From: Terrabacter sp040702505
GTDB lineage: Bacteria; Actinomycetota; Actinomycetes; Actinomycetales; Dermatophilaceae
NCBI RefSeq assembly: GCF_040702505.1
Contig: NZ_JBFBLC010000007.1
Coordinates: 62,001-126,000, forward strand
Direction of reading: 5' to 3'
DNA: 64,000 nucleotides
The notes under the pieces are model-generated. The model was not told where the DNA came from and did not search any database. It saw only the letters and a program-made list of their open reading frames with translations. Shown here one piece after another: positions 40,861-50,336 of this stretch (position 1 is the first letter of the stretch; each line of letters begins with the position of its first letter). A program made the position numbers and the translations under genes.

Positions 40861-42459
40861 TCAGGCGCGGAACACGTGCTCCTGCCGGTAGCCGGTCGTC
40901 AGGTCGGTCAGCGACAGCTCGATGATGCCGGCCGGGTCGACGGTGTAGCGCTCCTCGAGCAGGGGCCCGGCCTCCCTGCGAACGATGGGCACCGTGGCCA
41001 GGTGCGACCCGTCGGTGCCACCACCGGAGCGCCCGTCACGGGCCTGCAGCTCGGGGTCGAACGGGAAGACGATCTCGGCCACCGGTGCGAGGTCGCCCCG
41101 CGGCTCGCCCTGGTCGTCGACCGAGGAGTACTCCACGAAGCGGAACCAGCCGATGTTGTGGGCCGCCCGGTAGCGGCGGGTCACCACCACCGGCTCGGCG
41201 GAGGCCGGCTCGCCGAGCGCGTCTGCCGTCGGGAGCGACCGGTCGAGCACCGGGTCGAACGACACGGCGGCCCCCGCCTCGCGCTCCCGGAAGACGCCGA
41301 AGCCGCGGGAGAGCCGGTCGCGCAGCGAGAACCCAACGTCGGGGTCGGCGGCGATCGCGAGCCCGACGGCAGTGGACGCGCTCGGCATGGGTGACCGATG
41401 CACCCGGCGCCCGAAGCGTGACCGCAGCAGCCGGGGGACCAGCGGCAGCCCGCTCGCGCCGCCGACGATGTAGATGCCGGCCACGCCCTGCAGCTCATCG
41501 ACGTCGTCCTCGGGCGATCCCAGCGACTGCACGAGCGGCTCCATCGCCTCGGTGGTCGCCGCCACGAGCGGCGTCACCGCGGCGTAGAAGTCGTCGACGG
41601 GCACCGTCACGGCGGTGCCGGATCCGGTGCCGGTCTCACCGTCGCCACCGGGGACCTCGACGACGACGCGGCGCGACTGCGGCCCGATGCGCTCCTTGGC
41701 CTCGCGGCAGTCGTCGAGCAGCTCGTCCCAGGCGTCGTCGGCCAGGGCGGTGCGCGAGCGGCCGGCCAGCTGCAGGGCGGTGGTGGCCAGCGCCTCGTCG
41801 AAGTCGTCGCCGCCGAGCCGGTTGACGCCGAACGAGTCGAGCACCTCGTGCCGGGTGCCGGACAGCCGCAGGAGCGACGCGTCGAAGGTCCCGCCGCCGA
41901 GGTCGTAGACGATGACGAGGTCGCGCCGCGAGGTGATCGAGCGGGCCTGGCGGTGCGCGAACTCGAAGCTGGCCGCCGAGGGCTCGTTGACCAGGCCCGC
42001 GACCTCGAAGCCGGCGCGTCGGCACGCCTCCAGCGTGAGGAACCGCTGGGCGCTCCCGGCCTGCGCCGGCACGCCGAGCACGGCGCGGGGCGCGGCCGTC
42101 CCGTCGAGCCGGCCCTCCACGGCGGACGAGGACCGCAGGGCCTCGAGCACGGCGGCGAAGTGGCCGGTCAGCACGTCGAAGAGGGGCACCTCGCGCTCCC
42201 CGATGCGCATGGGCGTGTCCGGACTCACCCGAGGCTCGGCCAGCAGGCGCTTGAAGGAGCGGACGGACGGCATACCGCGTCGGGCGGCCTCGAGCGCCGC
42301 GAAGCCGTAGACCAGCGTGCCCCCGTCGTCCGCGACGACGGAGGGGACGTGGTCGTGGGCGTCGCCCTGCTCGTCGAGGAACGCCACCACCGGGTAGTTG
42401 CCCCGGTCGGCGTGGGCGACCACCGTGTGCGTCGTGCCGAAGTCCAGGCCGAGATCCAT
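40861..42459 (-). CDS. Hsp70 family protein (DnaK-like ATPase)
   Basis: A 532-residue protein with the actin/Hsp70 ATPase fold. MDLGLDFGTTHTVVAHADRG gives phosphate-1, VIVYDLGGGTFDASLLRL gives phosphate-2 and IYIVGGASGLPLVPRLLRSRFG gives the adenosine motif. The ATPase part covers about residues 1-390. The last 140 residues form a beta-rich domain shorter than and unlike the DnaK substrate-binding domain, so this is one of the divergent bacterial Hsp70-like proteins rather than a housekeeping DnaK. It appears leaderless: TAGCCT lies six bases before the ATG. The partner is unknown. It diverges from a penicillin-binding protein gene. Confidence 0.9.
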   Translation of the reverse strand: MDLGLDFGTTHTVVAHADRGNYPVVAFLDEQGDAHDHVPSVVADDGGTLVYGFAALEAARRGMPSVRSFKRLLAEPRVSPDTPMRIGEREVPLFDVLTGHFAAVLEALRSSSAVEGRLDGTAAPRAVLGVPAQAGSAQRFLTLEACRRAGFEVAGLVNEPSAASFEFAHRQARSITSRRDLVIVYDLGGGTFDASLLRLSGTRHEVLDSFGVNRLGGDDFDEALATTALQLAGRSRTALADDAWDELLDDCREAKERIGPQSRRVVVEVPGGDGETGTGSGTAVTVPVDDFYAAVTPLVAATTEAMEPLVQSLGSPEDDVDELQGVAGIYIVGGASGLPLVPRLLRSRFGRRVHRSPMPSASTAVGLAIAADPDVGFSLRDRLSRGFGVFREREAGAAVSFDPVLDRSLPTADALGEPASAEPVVVTRRYRAAHNIGWFRFVEYSSVDDQGEPRGDLAPVAEIVFPFDPELQARDGRSGGGTDGSHLATVPIVRREAGPLLEERYTVDPAGIIELSLTDLTTGYRQEHVFRA

Positions 42460-42465
42460 GCCCCA

Positions 42466-42471
42466 AGGCTA
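42466..42471 (-). promoter_or_regulatory. TANNNT -10 element for leaderless Hsp70-like gene
   Basis: On the minus strand TAGCCT is followed by 6 bases and then the ATG at 42459. No ribosome binding site is present, so the start codon is probably +1. Confidence 0.45.
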
Positions 42472-42621
42472 GGTCGCCGGAGCCGGCCATGACGTCGTGG
42501 CCGTATGCCGGAGCGTGCACGGCGTGACCGCGCCCCGGACACCTCCGGGTGCCTCTAGGGCCCCCGGCGGGTTTCACAGCCGGACTCGGCGAAGTTCCAG
42601 CGGGCGCGCAGAGAGCGTGCC

Positions 42622-42627
42622 TACCGT
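42622..42627 (+). promoter_or_regulatory. TANNNT -10 element for leaderless penicillin-binding protein gene
   Basis: TACCGT is followed by 6 bases and then the ATG at 42634, with no Shine-Dalgarno sequence. This is the same geometry as at 6908, 42466 and 62028. Confidence 0.45.
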
Positions 42628-42633
42628 CGAGAC

Positions 42634-44706
42634 ATGGCCCGCGCTCGTGGACGTGGACGGGGACTGCACCGGCTGGTGCCGCTCCTCGTCGCCTTCCTGG
42701 TCGCCGCCACCGTCCTCGGTGTGCTGGCGGCCGGGCTCTCGGTGCCCTCCGTGGCGGCGCTCGGCGCGCTGACGTCGGCCGGCGACGAGGCGTTCATGTC
42801 GCTGCCCTCCTCGTTCACGGTCAAGCAGCTGCCGGAGGGCTCACGCATCCTCGCCGCCGACGGCACGGTCATCGCCACCCCGGAGGAGGAGGACCGCAAG
42901 GTCGTCAGGCTCAGCCAAGTGGCCCCGATCATGCGGCAGGCTCAGGTCGCCATCGAGGACAGCCGCTTCTACACCCACGGGGCGATCGACCTCACCGGCC
43001 TCACACGTGCCGTCATCCAGGACGTGCGCACGGGCACGGCCAGCGAGGGCGCCTCGACCCTGACCCAGCAGTTCGTCAAGCTCACCCTGCAGGCCCAGGC
43101 GCTGCGCGAGGGCAAGAACGCCGCCGCCGAGGCCGCCGTCGCCAAGACCCTGCCCCGCAAGCTGACCGAGCTGCGCTATGCCACAGGCCTCGAGCGCACG
43201 TGGAGCAAGGACGAGATCCTGCAGGGCTACCTCAACCTCGCCTACTACGGCGACGGCGCCTACGGGGTGGAGGCGGCCGCCCGGCACTACTTCGGGGTCC
43301 ACGCCAGCGCCCTGACGCTGCCCGAGGCGGCCCTGCTCGCCGGCCTGGTGCAGAGCCCGAGCACGACCGACCCGGTGCACCACCCGAAGGAGGCGACGGC
43401 CCGCCGCAACGTCGTGCTCGGCCGCATGCACGAGCTCGGACTCATCACCACCGCTCAGATGCGTGCGGCCGTGCGCCACCCGGTGACGGCCGACCTGAAC
43501 GTGACCTATCCACGCGCCACCTGCCCCGCGTCGCCCTACCCCTACTTCTGCTCCTTCATCATCAACTGGCTCGAGGACCAGCCCGCGCTCGGGCCCACCC
43601 GGCAGGCCAGGCGCGACCTGCTCTTCCGCGGCGGCCTCACGGTCCAGACCACCCTCGACCCGGCCGTCGAGAAGGACGCGAACAAGGCCCTGCGCGCCGT
43701 CGCGCCGGAGAACAACGGGCTGGGAGTCGCGGCCGCGGCCTACGTCACGCAGCCGGGCACCGGCAACCTGCTCGCGCTCGGACAGGACACGGCATACGGC
43801 ACCTCGGCGAGCGCGGGGCAGACCGAGGTGAACTACGCGGTCGACACGGCCTACGGGGGGTCCCGCGGCTTCCAGTTCGGATCGACGGCAAAGGCGTTCT
43901 CGCTCGTGACGGCCATGGAGCAGGGGCTGGGCACCCACGCCTCCATCGACGCGCCGGCCGCCGGACCGAGCCAGGCCGCGACCTTCAGCCGCAGCCAGTT
44001 CCCCCAGCCGTGCGGCCTCTACAACGCGTGGCACGTCTACAACGACACGGCCTGGGGCGGTGGGACCATGCCGCTGATGGAGGCGACCGCCCAGTCCACC
44101 AACACCGCCTTCGTGGCCCTCGCCAGCAAGATCGGCGTCTGCGCGATCCACAAGACGATGACCGCGTTCGGGATGCACGACGCCAGCGGTGCCCCCATCG
44201 GCACCTTCCCGCCCCAGGTCGTGCTCGGCGCCCAGCAGGTCTCGCCGCAGACCCTCGCCAACGCGTATGCCGCCCTGGCAGCCGGCGGCGTGCTCTGCCG
44301 GACGCGGCCGGTCACGAGCATCACGCAGGGCAGCAAGGTGATCCTGGCCTCTCAGCCGTCGTGCCACCGGGTGGCCGACGCCGGCTCTGTGAGTCAGGCG
44401 ACGCAGTACCTGATGTACAACATGACCCACGGCTCCGGCATCCTCAACCAGCTCAAGGGACGGCCCTCGGCCGGCAAGACCGGGACCGCGGACGGCAACG
44501 CGCAGTCGTGGTTCGTCGGCTACACGCCGCAGCTGACGACCGCGGTCTGGGTCGGCAACCCGGTCGACCAGACGCGCCGGATGTTCAACGTCTCCATGGC
44601 CGGCAAGAGCTGCACCGCCATGACCGGCGCCTGCTACGCGGCCCCGATCTGGCGGCGCATCATGACCGCCGCGCTCGCCGGCGAGCCGGCCGTCCCCATG
44701 CCGTGA
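42634..44706 (+). CDS. Bifunctional transglycosylase/transpeptidase (class A penicillin-binding protein)
   Basis: A 690-residue membrane-anchored peptidoglycan synthase. A transmembrane helix lies at about residues 12-35. The GT51 glycosyltransferase domain (about 65-270) has VAIEDSRFYTHGAIDLTGL with catalytic Glu108, SEGASTLTQQFVKL and YLNLAYYGDGAYGVEAAARHYFG. The transpeptidase domain (about 330-680) has the active serine in FGSTAK (Ser417-Lys420), the STN triad residue in ATAQSTNTAFVAL, and KTG in SAGKTGTADG. All motifs are intact. Length and layout fit PonA-type class A PBPs without the PASTA tail. It diverges from the Hsp70-like gene. Confidence 0.95.
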   Translation: MARARGRGRGLHRLVPLLVAFLVAATVLGVLAAGLSVPSVAALGALTSAGDEAFMSLPSSFTVKQLPEGSRILAADGTVIATPEEEDRKVVRLSQVAPIMRQAQVAIEDSRFYTHGAIDLTGLTRAVIQDVRTGTASEGASTLTQQFVKLTLQAQALREGKNAAAEAAVAKTLPRKLTELRYATGLERTWSKDEILQGYLNLAYYGDGAYGVEAAARHYFGVHASALTLPEAALLAGLVQSPSTTDPVHHPKEATARRNVVLGRMHELGLITTAQMRAAVRHPVTADLNVTYPRATCPASPYPYFCSFIINWLEDQPALGPTRQARRDLLFRGGLTVQTTLDPAVEKDANKALRAVAPENNGLGVAAAAYVTQPGTGNLLALGQDTAYGTSASAGQTEVNYAVDTAYGGSRGFQFGSTAKAFSLVTAMEQGLGTHASIDAPAAGPSQAATFSRSQFPQPCGLYNAWHVYNDTAWGGGTMPLMEATAQSTNTAFVALASKIGVCAIHKTMTAFGMHDASGAPIGTFPPQVVLGAQQVSPQTLANAYAALAAGGVLCRTRPVTSITQGSKVILASQPSCHRVADAGSVSQATQYLMYNMTHGSGILNQLKGRPSAGKTGTADGNAQSWFVGYTPQLTTAVWVGNPVDQTRRMFNVSMAGKSCTAMTGACYAAPIWRRIMTAALAGEPAVPMP

Positions 44707-44892
44707 GGTGGGGAAGACCTGCGTCGCTCAGAAGGTCTCGGTGACCTTGCGCAGGCCGCGCGGGCGGTCCGGGTCGACGCCGGCGGTGCCGACTCTGGCG
44801 GCGCCTCGGCACGAAGCGCCTGCGGTGGCACGAACCTGAAGTCGGGCTCGAACTCGGGCCCGGGCACGGGCTGCGTGAGCGAGGATCAGCAC

Positions 44893-46413
44893 ATGGGCGC
44901 CTCACACCACGACGAGACGGAACGCAAGTACGACGTCGACGCGGCCACCGTCTTCCCGAACCTCGCCGAGGCCGACGGCGTTCACGCCGTCGGCAAGCCC
45001 CTGGAGCACCGGCTCGAGGCGGTCTACTTCGACACCCCCGACCTCGACCTGGTGCGCAGTGGCGTGACGCTCCGGTGCCGCACCGGCGGCACGGATGCCG
45101 GGTGGCACCTCAAGCTACCGGCCGGGACGGACACCCGGACGGAGCTGCGCGAGCCGTTGGGCGGCGAGGAGGCCGCAGTTCCCGAGAGCTTGGTCCTGCG
45201 GGTGCGCCCGCTGACCCGGGGCCGGGCCCTGCAGCCGGTCGCCACCATCGAGACGAGGCGCCGCGAGTATCCCCTCCACGACGTCGGGGGCGCCGTCATG
45301 GCGCTCGTCGCGGACGACAGCGTCCACGCCGAGCGCCTCGGCGGGGACCGGGAGGAGCTGGTGTGGCGCGAGTGGGAGGTCGAGCTCGTCGCGGGCACCG
45401 CCCACCTGCTGGACGTCGTGGAGCGCCGACTCCTGGAGGCCGGCGCCACCGTGGCCACAATCGGTTCCAAGCTCGCGCGCGTGCTGGGCGAGCTGCCCGA
45501 GAGCGCGGGCTCGACCGCGCCACCCGGCAAGGAGGCCAGCGTCGAGCGGCTGCTGGCCGCGCAGCTGCGCAAGCACCTGGACCGGCTCCTCGAGCAGGAC
45601 GCCGGTGTCCGGGCGGAGCGCACGGAGGCGGTGCACCGGGTCCGCATCGCCGCCCGGCGGCTGCGTTCGGTGCTCACCACCTTCCGTCCGCTGCTCGACA
45701 CGACCGTCACCGACCCGGTGCGCGAGGAGCTGCGCTGGCTCGGTGAGGAGTTCGCGCGGGCGAGGGACGCGCAGGTGCTGCGCGACCACCTGGGTGCGGT
45801 GCTCGCCGCCGAGCCCCCGGAGCTGGTGGTGGGCGCGGTCGAGGTGCGCCTCGACGAGGAGCTCGGTGCGGCATACGTCAGTGGCCGGGAGGCTGCGGTC
45901 CGTGCGCTCGACAGCGAGCGTTACGTGCGGCTCCTGGGCTCGCTCGAGCAGCTCAGCACGTCGCCCCCGCTGCGCTCCGACGGCGACCGCCCCGCGAGGA
46001 AGGTCATGCCCGGCCTGCTGGCCCGGGACGTCAAGAGGCTGCGGCGCGCGGTGCGCGCCATCGAGGCGGCGGCTGCCCCGACCGACCGCGACCCGGCCTT
46101 CCACGAGGCGCGCAAGAAGGCCAAGCGGCTGCGGTATGCCGCCGAGTCGGCCGTCCCGGTGCTCGGCAAGCGCGCCCGCTCGCTCGCTGCGGACACCAAG
46201 AAGATCCAGGAGATCCTCGGGATCCACCAGGACACGGTGGTGGCGCGCCAGCGGCTGCGCGAGTACGGCATGCAGGCCCACCTCGACGGGCAGAACGCGT
46301 TCACCTTCGGACGGCTGCACGCCCTGGAGCAGGCGCGTGCCGAGCAGGCCGAGGCCGACTTCGAGCGCCAGTGGCGCACGTTCCGCAAGAAGCAGGTCCG
46401 CCGCTGGGTGTGA
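44893..46413 (+). CDS. CYTH and CHAD domain-containing protein
   Basis: A 506-residue protein. The N-terminal CYTH triphosphate-tunnel domain (about 1-205) has ETERKYDVDAAT, where the ExExK-type entry is shortened, then VYFDTPDLDLVRSGVTLRCRTGG and WHLKLPAG. The C-terminal CHAD domain (about 220-500) is helical with conserved His and basic residues (EAVHRVRIAARRLRSVLTTFRPLL, FHEARKKAKRLRYAAESA). CHAD domains bind polyphosphate, and CYTH domains hydrolyse inorganic triphosphate. I chose the ATG 8 bases after GAGGA; a GTG 18 bases upstream is an alternative. It follows the PBP gene by 186 bases. Confidence 0.9.
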   Translation: MGASHHDETERKYDVDAATVFPNLAEADGVHAVGKPLEHRLEAVYFDTPDLDLVRSGVTLRCRTGGTDAGWHLKLPAGTDTRTELREPLGGEEAAVPESLVLRVRPLTRGRALQPVATIETRRREYPLHDVGGAVMALVADDSVHAERLGGDREELVWREWEVELVAGTAHLLDVVERRLLEAGATVATIGSKLARVLGELPESAGSTAPPGKEASVERLLAAQLRKHLDRLLEQDAGVRAERTEAVHRVRIAARRLRSVLTTFRPLLDTTVTDPVREELRWLGEEFARARDAQVLRDHLGAVLAAEPPELVVGAVEVRLDEELGAAYVSGREAAVRALDSERYVRLLGSLEQLSTSPPLRSDGDRPARKVMPGLLARDVKRLRRAVRAIEAAAAPTDRDPAFHEARKKAKRLRYAAESAVPVLGKRARSLAADTKKIQEILGIHQDTVVARQRLREYGMQAHLDGQNAFTFGRLHALEQARAEQAEADFERQWRTFRKKQVRRWV

Positions 46414-46488
46414 CGGCCGGCACGACGGGCAGGACTGGCACGACAGGCGCGATCGGGAGGGCTGGGAAGCCGCGGTCGCTCGGGCCTG

Positions 46489-46758
46489 CTAGCTCACCGG
46501 CTCGTCGACGCCGAGCACGTGGTCGACCGCCTCGGGGTCGAGGTGCCCGGAGTAGCCGGCCACGTCGGTGATGACGTCGGACAGCAGGGTGATCTCCTCG
46601 AGCAGCGTCGAGTCGACGAGGCCGCCGACGCGCTCGACGGGCTCAGCAGGCTCGAGCTGCTCGACGGGCTGCTCGGGCGGGATCTCGAGGCTGCTGTGCT
46701 GTCGTTCCGGCGCCGACTGGTCGGCCAGCGGGGACGCTGCGCGCTCGGGGTCTTGCAT
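46489..46758 (-). CDS. Small acidic hypothetical protein
   Basis: An 89-residue, Glu/Asp/Pro-rich protein. The first 45 residues look disordered (QDPERAASPLADQSAPERQH), while the C-terminal part is likely helical (LVDSTLLEEITLLSDVITDVAGYS, HLDPEAVDHVLGVDEPV). No family is recognised. GGTAGG stands 6-7 bases before the ATG. It follows the DUF421 gene on the same strand by 113 bases, and is convergent with the CHAD gene. Length and RBS make it a plausible real gene. Confidence 0.5.
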   Translation of the reverse strand: MQDPERAASPLADQSAPERQHSSLEIPPEQPVEQLEPAEPVERVGGLVDSTLLEEITLLSDVITDVAGYSGHLDPEAVDHVLGVDEPVS

Positions 46759-46871
46759 GTCTGGACCTACCGTCTCGTGGCCGGTGGCCCCGTGGGTTAC
46801 AAGTACGCCGGTTCCAGCAGCGTACGCCGGTGTGCCCGTCAGAAGGGCCTGGGCGCTGCCCGGTCTGCGGC

Positions 46872-47393
46872 TCAGTCGGAGGACGCCGTCGCCGACTCCT
46901 CGTCGGACAGGTGCTGCCACAGCGGTGCCGGACCGTGCTTGGTGAGGATCGAGACGCCGTTGCGCGTCTCGAAGACCGCGACGGCCACGTCGCCGATGTC
47001 CTGGACGCCGTGGCTGCGAAGCGCGGCCTCGAGGTCACCACGCGTCAGGCCCGACCGTCGCAGCTCCACGGGCCGGATCCTTCCGTCGACGACGAGGACG
47101 GAGGTGGGGTGGTCGACGAGTGCGCGGAAGGACCGCAGGTGTCGCAGCCGGGAGACGACGGCGTGACCGACGGGCAGTCCCGCCACCGCTGTGATCCCGA
47201 CGGCCAGCGGGTTGCCCCCGGTCGCCGTGCGGCCCACGATGGCGCCGACGGCGATGACGGCGGCGAGGTCGAAGGGCGCGAGCTCGGCCACGGTGCGGCG
47301 CTTGCCGGCGCGGAAGGCGAGGACGACGAACGCGTAGAGGCCGAGCGCCATGAGGAACGCCCGTGCGGCGTCCCACCACACGATCGCGGTCAT
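46872..47393 (-). CDS. DUF421/YetF-type membrane protein
   Basis: A 173-residue protein. The N-terminal half has two or three membrane helices (AARAFLMALGLYAFVVLAFRAGKR, FDLAAVIAVGAIVGRTATG, AVGITAVAGLPVGHAVVSRLR). The cytoplasmic C-terminal domain has PTSVLVVDGRIRPVELRRSGLTRGDLEAALRSHGVQDIGDVAVAVFETRNGVSIL, the DUF421 signature. Function unknown; YetF relatives are sporulation- or stress-associated membrane proteins. Its ATG overlaps the stop of the frame-shifted permease gene by 4 bases, which suggests that the intact permease frame was once translated into it. Confidence 0.85.
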   Translation of the reverse strand: MTAIVWWDAARAFLMALGLYAFVVLAFRAGKRRTVAELAPFDLAAVIAVGAIVGRTATGGNPLAVGITAVAGLPVGHAVVSRLRHLRSFRALVDHPTSVLVVDGRIRPVELRRSGLTRGDLEAALRSHGVQDIGDVAVAVFETRNGVSILTKHGPAPLWQHLSDEESATASSD

Positions 47394-48630
47394 CCCGACG
47401 CCTCTTCGCTCGAGCGCCTCCCGCCGGCCGGCTCGGGGGCCTCGTCCTCGCGCCCCGCCTGCTCGTGCCCGGCGTGCTCGCTGTCGCCGTCATCGGGGCT
47501 GCCGCCCATCATCCGGAGCATCGGCACGCCGCCGGTCCGCACGAAGCGGACGAGCAGCACGGCCGCGAGGACGAGCATGACGATGTTGAGCCAGGTCGTG
47601 TAGTTCCACGTGATCGAACTGCTCACGACGCTGGCGTTGCGCTCCTGCGGGATGAGCCCAAGGGGCGTGAACACGAGCTCGACGACGTAGCCGGCGAGGA
47701 CCATGGCGAGGTAGAAGGTGCCGGTGATGCGCATGGCTGCCTTCGCGCCGTAGTACTTCCGGTAGATCACGATGATCGGCACGTGATGAGGTCGGCGAAC
47801 AGGAAGCTGACGACGCCGCCGAAGCTGATCCCGCCGTTCCACAGCACCGCGGCCAGGGGCACGTTGCCGACCGAGCACACGAAGCTGGCCACCGCCAGCA
47901 GCGGCCCGACGATCGGTCCCCAGATCGAGGACAGCAGCCCGTGCCCCTCGAGGAAGAAGGACTGCAGCCAGCTCGTCGGCACCCAGGCGGCGAAGGCCCC
48001 GGCGATGAGCAGGCCGATGACGATGGCGCGGATCACCGAGGCCCAGTCCATGACGAAGTAGTGGCTGACGGAGGTCAGGCCCTCCGAGGAGAAGAGCCGC
48101 TGCCGGAAGCTGCCCTCCTTCGACACGGACATGTCCATGGCGGCGTGGCCCTCCATCGAGCCGGCCACGCCCTTGTCCGCCTGCTCCCGAGCCGCCTCCA
48201 CGACCTTGCCCCGCATCCACAGGCGGAAGCCCAGCGCGACGAGGATCACCATGAGCGGCCCGCCGACGAACTCCGCCAGGGTGAACTGCCAGCCCATGAG
48301 GAGCCACAGGATGATGCCGAGCTCGAGGACGAGGTTCGTGGAGGCGATCTCGAAGGCCATGGCCGCGGTGAGGTGCGCGCCCTTGCGGAAGAGGCTGCGG
48401 GCGATGGCCACGGAGGCGTAGGAGCACGACGACGACGCGGCACCGAGCCCGGTGGCCCACGCCAGCGCCCGCGGAGAGTCGTCCGAGAGGAAGGCCGTGA
48501 CTCGCTCACGCCGCACGACCGCCTGGATGACGCCCGAGAGGGTGAAGCCCAGGACGAGCGGCCAGAGGATCTGCCACGCCATGAGCCCCGCCGTCTTCAG
48601 AGCCTCGAGGACGGCACCGAGGATGTGCAT
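47390..48630 (-). pseudogene. YraQ/UPF0718-type permease gene split by a one-base frameshift
   Basis: The first frame runs from ATG 48630 to a stop at 47767 and encodes 287 residues. It includes the family cores GLGAASSSCSYASVAIARSLFRKGAHLTAAMAFEIASTNLV and CSVGNVPLAAVLWNGGISFGGVVSFLFADLI. After LFADLIT the family should continue with a PI-IYRKYYG segment. This is present, but one base out of phase: PIIVIYRKYYGAKAAMRITGTFYLAMVLAGYVVELVF continues in another frame to 47390. The shift is at about 47781-47786, where only two bases remain between the codons for Ile and Val. This is either a real recent mutation or a sequencing error. Intact members are metal/arsenic-type or unknown-substrate efflux permeases. 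CGGAGATC stands before the ATG. Confidence 0.85.
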
Positions 48631-48728
48631 GCTGGATCTCCGGGGGCTGGCGAGCGCGCCGACGGGCGTCGGGCACATCTTCCGCATACCCCGTGGTGGT
48701 GCCGTGTCGCGGAGCGCCCGTGGGGGCC

Positions 48729-50336
48729 TCAGCGCCGCGCGCGGTGGGGCCCCGCCCCGGAGGGCGGCACGTAGGTGCGGCGGGGGAGGGTAGTGCCCCG
48801 GAAGAACGCCGGGTCGTTGAGGCGCTGCGCCACCAGCAGCAGGATGCCCACCAGGAGCGCGCCGATCCCGACGACGGCCACGGCACCCATCCCGAAGATC
48901 GTGATGGGGGTCCCGTTGTCGTCGGTGAGGTAGTCCGGGTTCGCGTAGGTGATCGTCGCGTAGACGAACATCACGAGCAGGAAGACGCCGCCGACCAGCG
49001 GCACGATGCCGCGCATGAGCAGGTGGCGGGCCGAGGACGCGAGGGTGTGCCGGTAGAACCACGCGCAGGCGAACCCGGTGAGGCCGTAGTAGAAGGCGAT
49101 CTGCAGGCCGATGGCGCCGATCAGGGCCAGCAGGATGTTGGGGCTGATCCACGTCATGAGCAGATAGAAGGCGGCCGATACCAGGCCCATGCCGACGGTG
49201 GACCACGTGGGGGTGAGGTGGCGCGGGTGCATCCGGGCGAAGCGGGTGGGGATGGCGCGGAAGGCGGCCATCGACAGGGCCGTACGCGCTGTGGGCAGGA
49301 TCGTGGTCTGGGTCGACGCCGCGGCCGAGGAGAGGACCGACAGCGACAGCAGGATCATCCCGGCCTGGCCGATGAGGCTGCTGCCGTAGAGCGTCGGGCC
49401 GATGGCGTTGAACACGTCGCTCGCGTTGGTGCTGTTGCCGAGGCCGATGCCGCTGCTGCCCACGCCGGCGAAGGCGACGGCCGCGGTGGAGACGAGCACG
49501 TAGGTCACGAGCAGCAGCACCGTCGAGAGCACGGCCGCCCGACCCGGGGTACGGCCCGGTTCGTCGGCCTCCTCGTTCGTGGCCACTGCGGTGTCCCAGC
49601 CCCAGTAGATGAACACGGCGATGAGCACCGCGGGCGCGATGACGTCGGTCAGCGACAGCCCGCCGGGCCACAGCCAGGACCAGCTGGGGGTCGCTGACCC
49701 GGGAGCGGCATCGCCGGCATACACCCGCACGAGGGCGACGACGGCGAAGGTCAGCAGCGTGAGCAGCTCGATGCTGAGCAGGACGTACTGGATGCGGGCC
49801 GAGATCTCGATCCCGCGGTAGCAGATCCAGGTCATCAGCGCGATCCAGACCAGCCCCGCGACCGTCGACCACAGCACGCTCGTCGAGAGCGTGTTGTGGA
49901 GCCCGAGCTCGTCGAGCAGCTGGAAGGTGTACGTGCCGGCGATCTGCGCGAGGTTCGCCATGACGATGATGTCGGCCACGATGATGCCCCAGCCGCCCAT
50001 CCATCCCGTGAGCGGACCGAAGGCCCGGGTCGCCCACGTGAACGTGGTCCCGCAGTCGGCCTCGGCCTCGTTGAGCTCGCGGTAGGCGACGGCGATGAAG
50101 TACATCGGCACGAAGGCCAGCAGCATGATGGCGGGGGCCTTCAGCCCGGCACCCGCGGCGACCACCAGTCCGAGGCTCGCAGCGAGGGAGTAGGCCGGGG
50201 CGGTGGAGGCCACGCCGACGACGATGCTGGACAGCAGACCGAGGGCGCCCTGCTTGAGTCCCTTGGACTGCACGGTGCCGGCGGCGTCGGCGTGATGTGG
50301 ACCGTCGGGGGAGCCGGGTGGTGTGACCGTGCCCAT
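48729..50336 (-). CDS. APC superfamily amino acid permease
   Basis: A 535-residue transporter with 12-14 helices. The start region KGLKQGALGLLSSIVVGVASTAPAYSLAASLG is the typical APC helix 1 with its unwound Gly-rich stretch; EADCGTTFTWATRAFGPLTGWMGGWGIIVADIIVMANLAQIAG marks helix 3. The C-terminal tail is basic. It probably takes up an amino acid or amine by proton symport; the substrate is not evident. CAGGAGG stands 7-8 bases before the ATG. Its upstream leader contains two strong hairpins. It lies upstream of the frame-shifted permease on the same strand, without an obvious shared role. Confidence 0.9.
   Translation of the reverse strand: MGTVTPPGSPDGPHHADAAGTVQSKGLKQGALGLLSSIVVGVASTAPAYSLAASLGLVVAAGAGLKAPAIMLLAFVPMYFIAVAYRELNEAEADCGTTFTWATRAFGPLTGWMGGWGIIVADIIVMANLAQIAGTYTFQLLDELGLHNTLSTSVLWSTVAGLVWIALMTWICYRGIEISARIQYVLLSIELLTLLTFAVVALVRVYAGDAAPGSATPSWSWLWPGGLSLTDVIAPAVLIAVFIYWGWDTAVATNEEADEPGRTPGRAAVLSTVLLLVTYVLVSTAAVAFAGVGSSGIGLGNSTNASDVFNAIGPTLYGSSLIGQAGMILLSLSVLSSAAASTQTTILPTARTALSMAAFRAIPTRFARMHPRHLTPTWSTVGMGLVSAAFYLLMTWISPNILLALIGAIGLQIAFYYGLTGFACAWFYRHTLASSARHLLMRGIVPLVGGVFLLVMFVYATITYANPDYLTDDNGTPITIFGMGAVAVVGIGALLVGILLLVAQRLNDPAFFRGTTLPRRTYVPPSGAGPHRARR

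Noticed and set aside
44735..44880. Minus-strand coding-like remnant ending VGTAGVDPDRPRGLRKVTETF
   Set aside because: The last 20 codons look protein-like, but upstream residues are Arg/Ala repeats and no RBS-preceded start or family was found. A decayed gene end is possible but unsupported.
47390..48630. Permease frameshift as programmed ribosomal frameshifting
   Set aside because: No slippery heptamer or downstream stimulatory structure was evident at about 47781-47786. A mutation or sequencing error is simpler.
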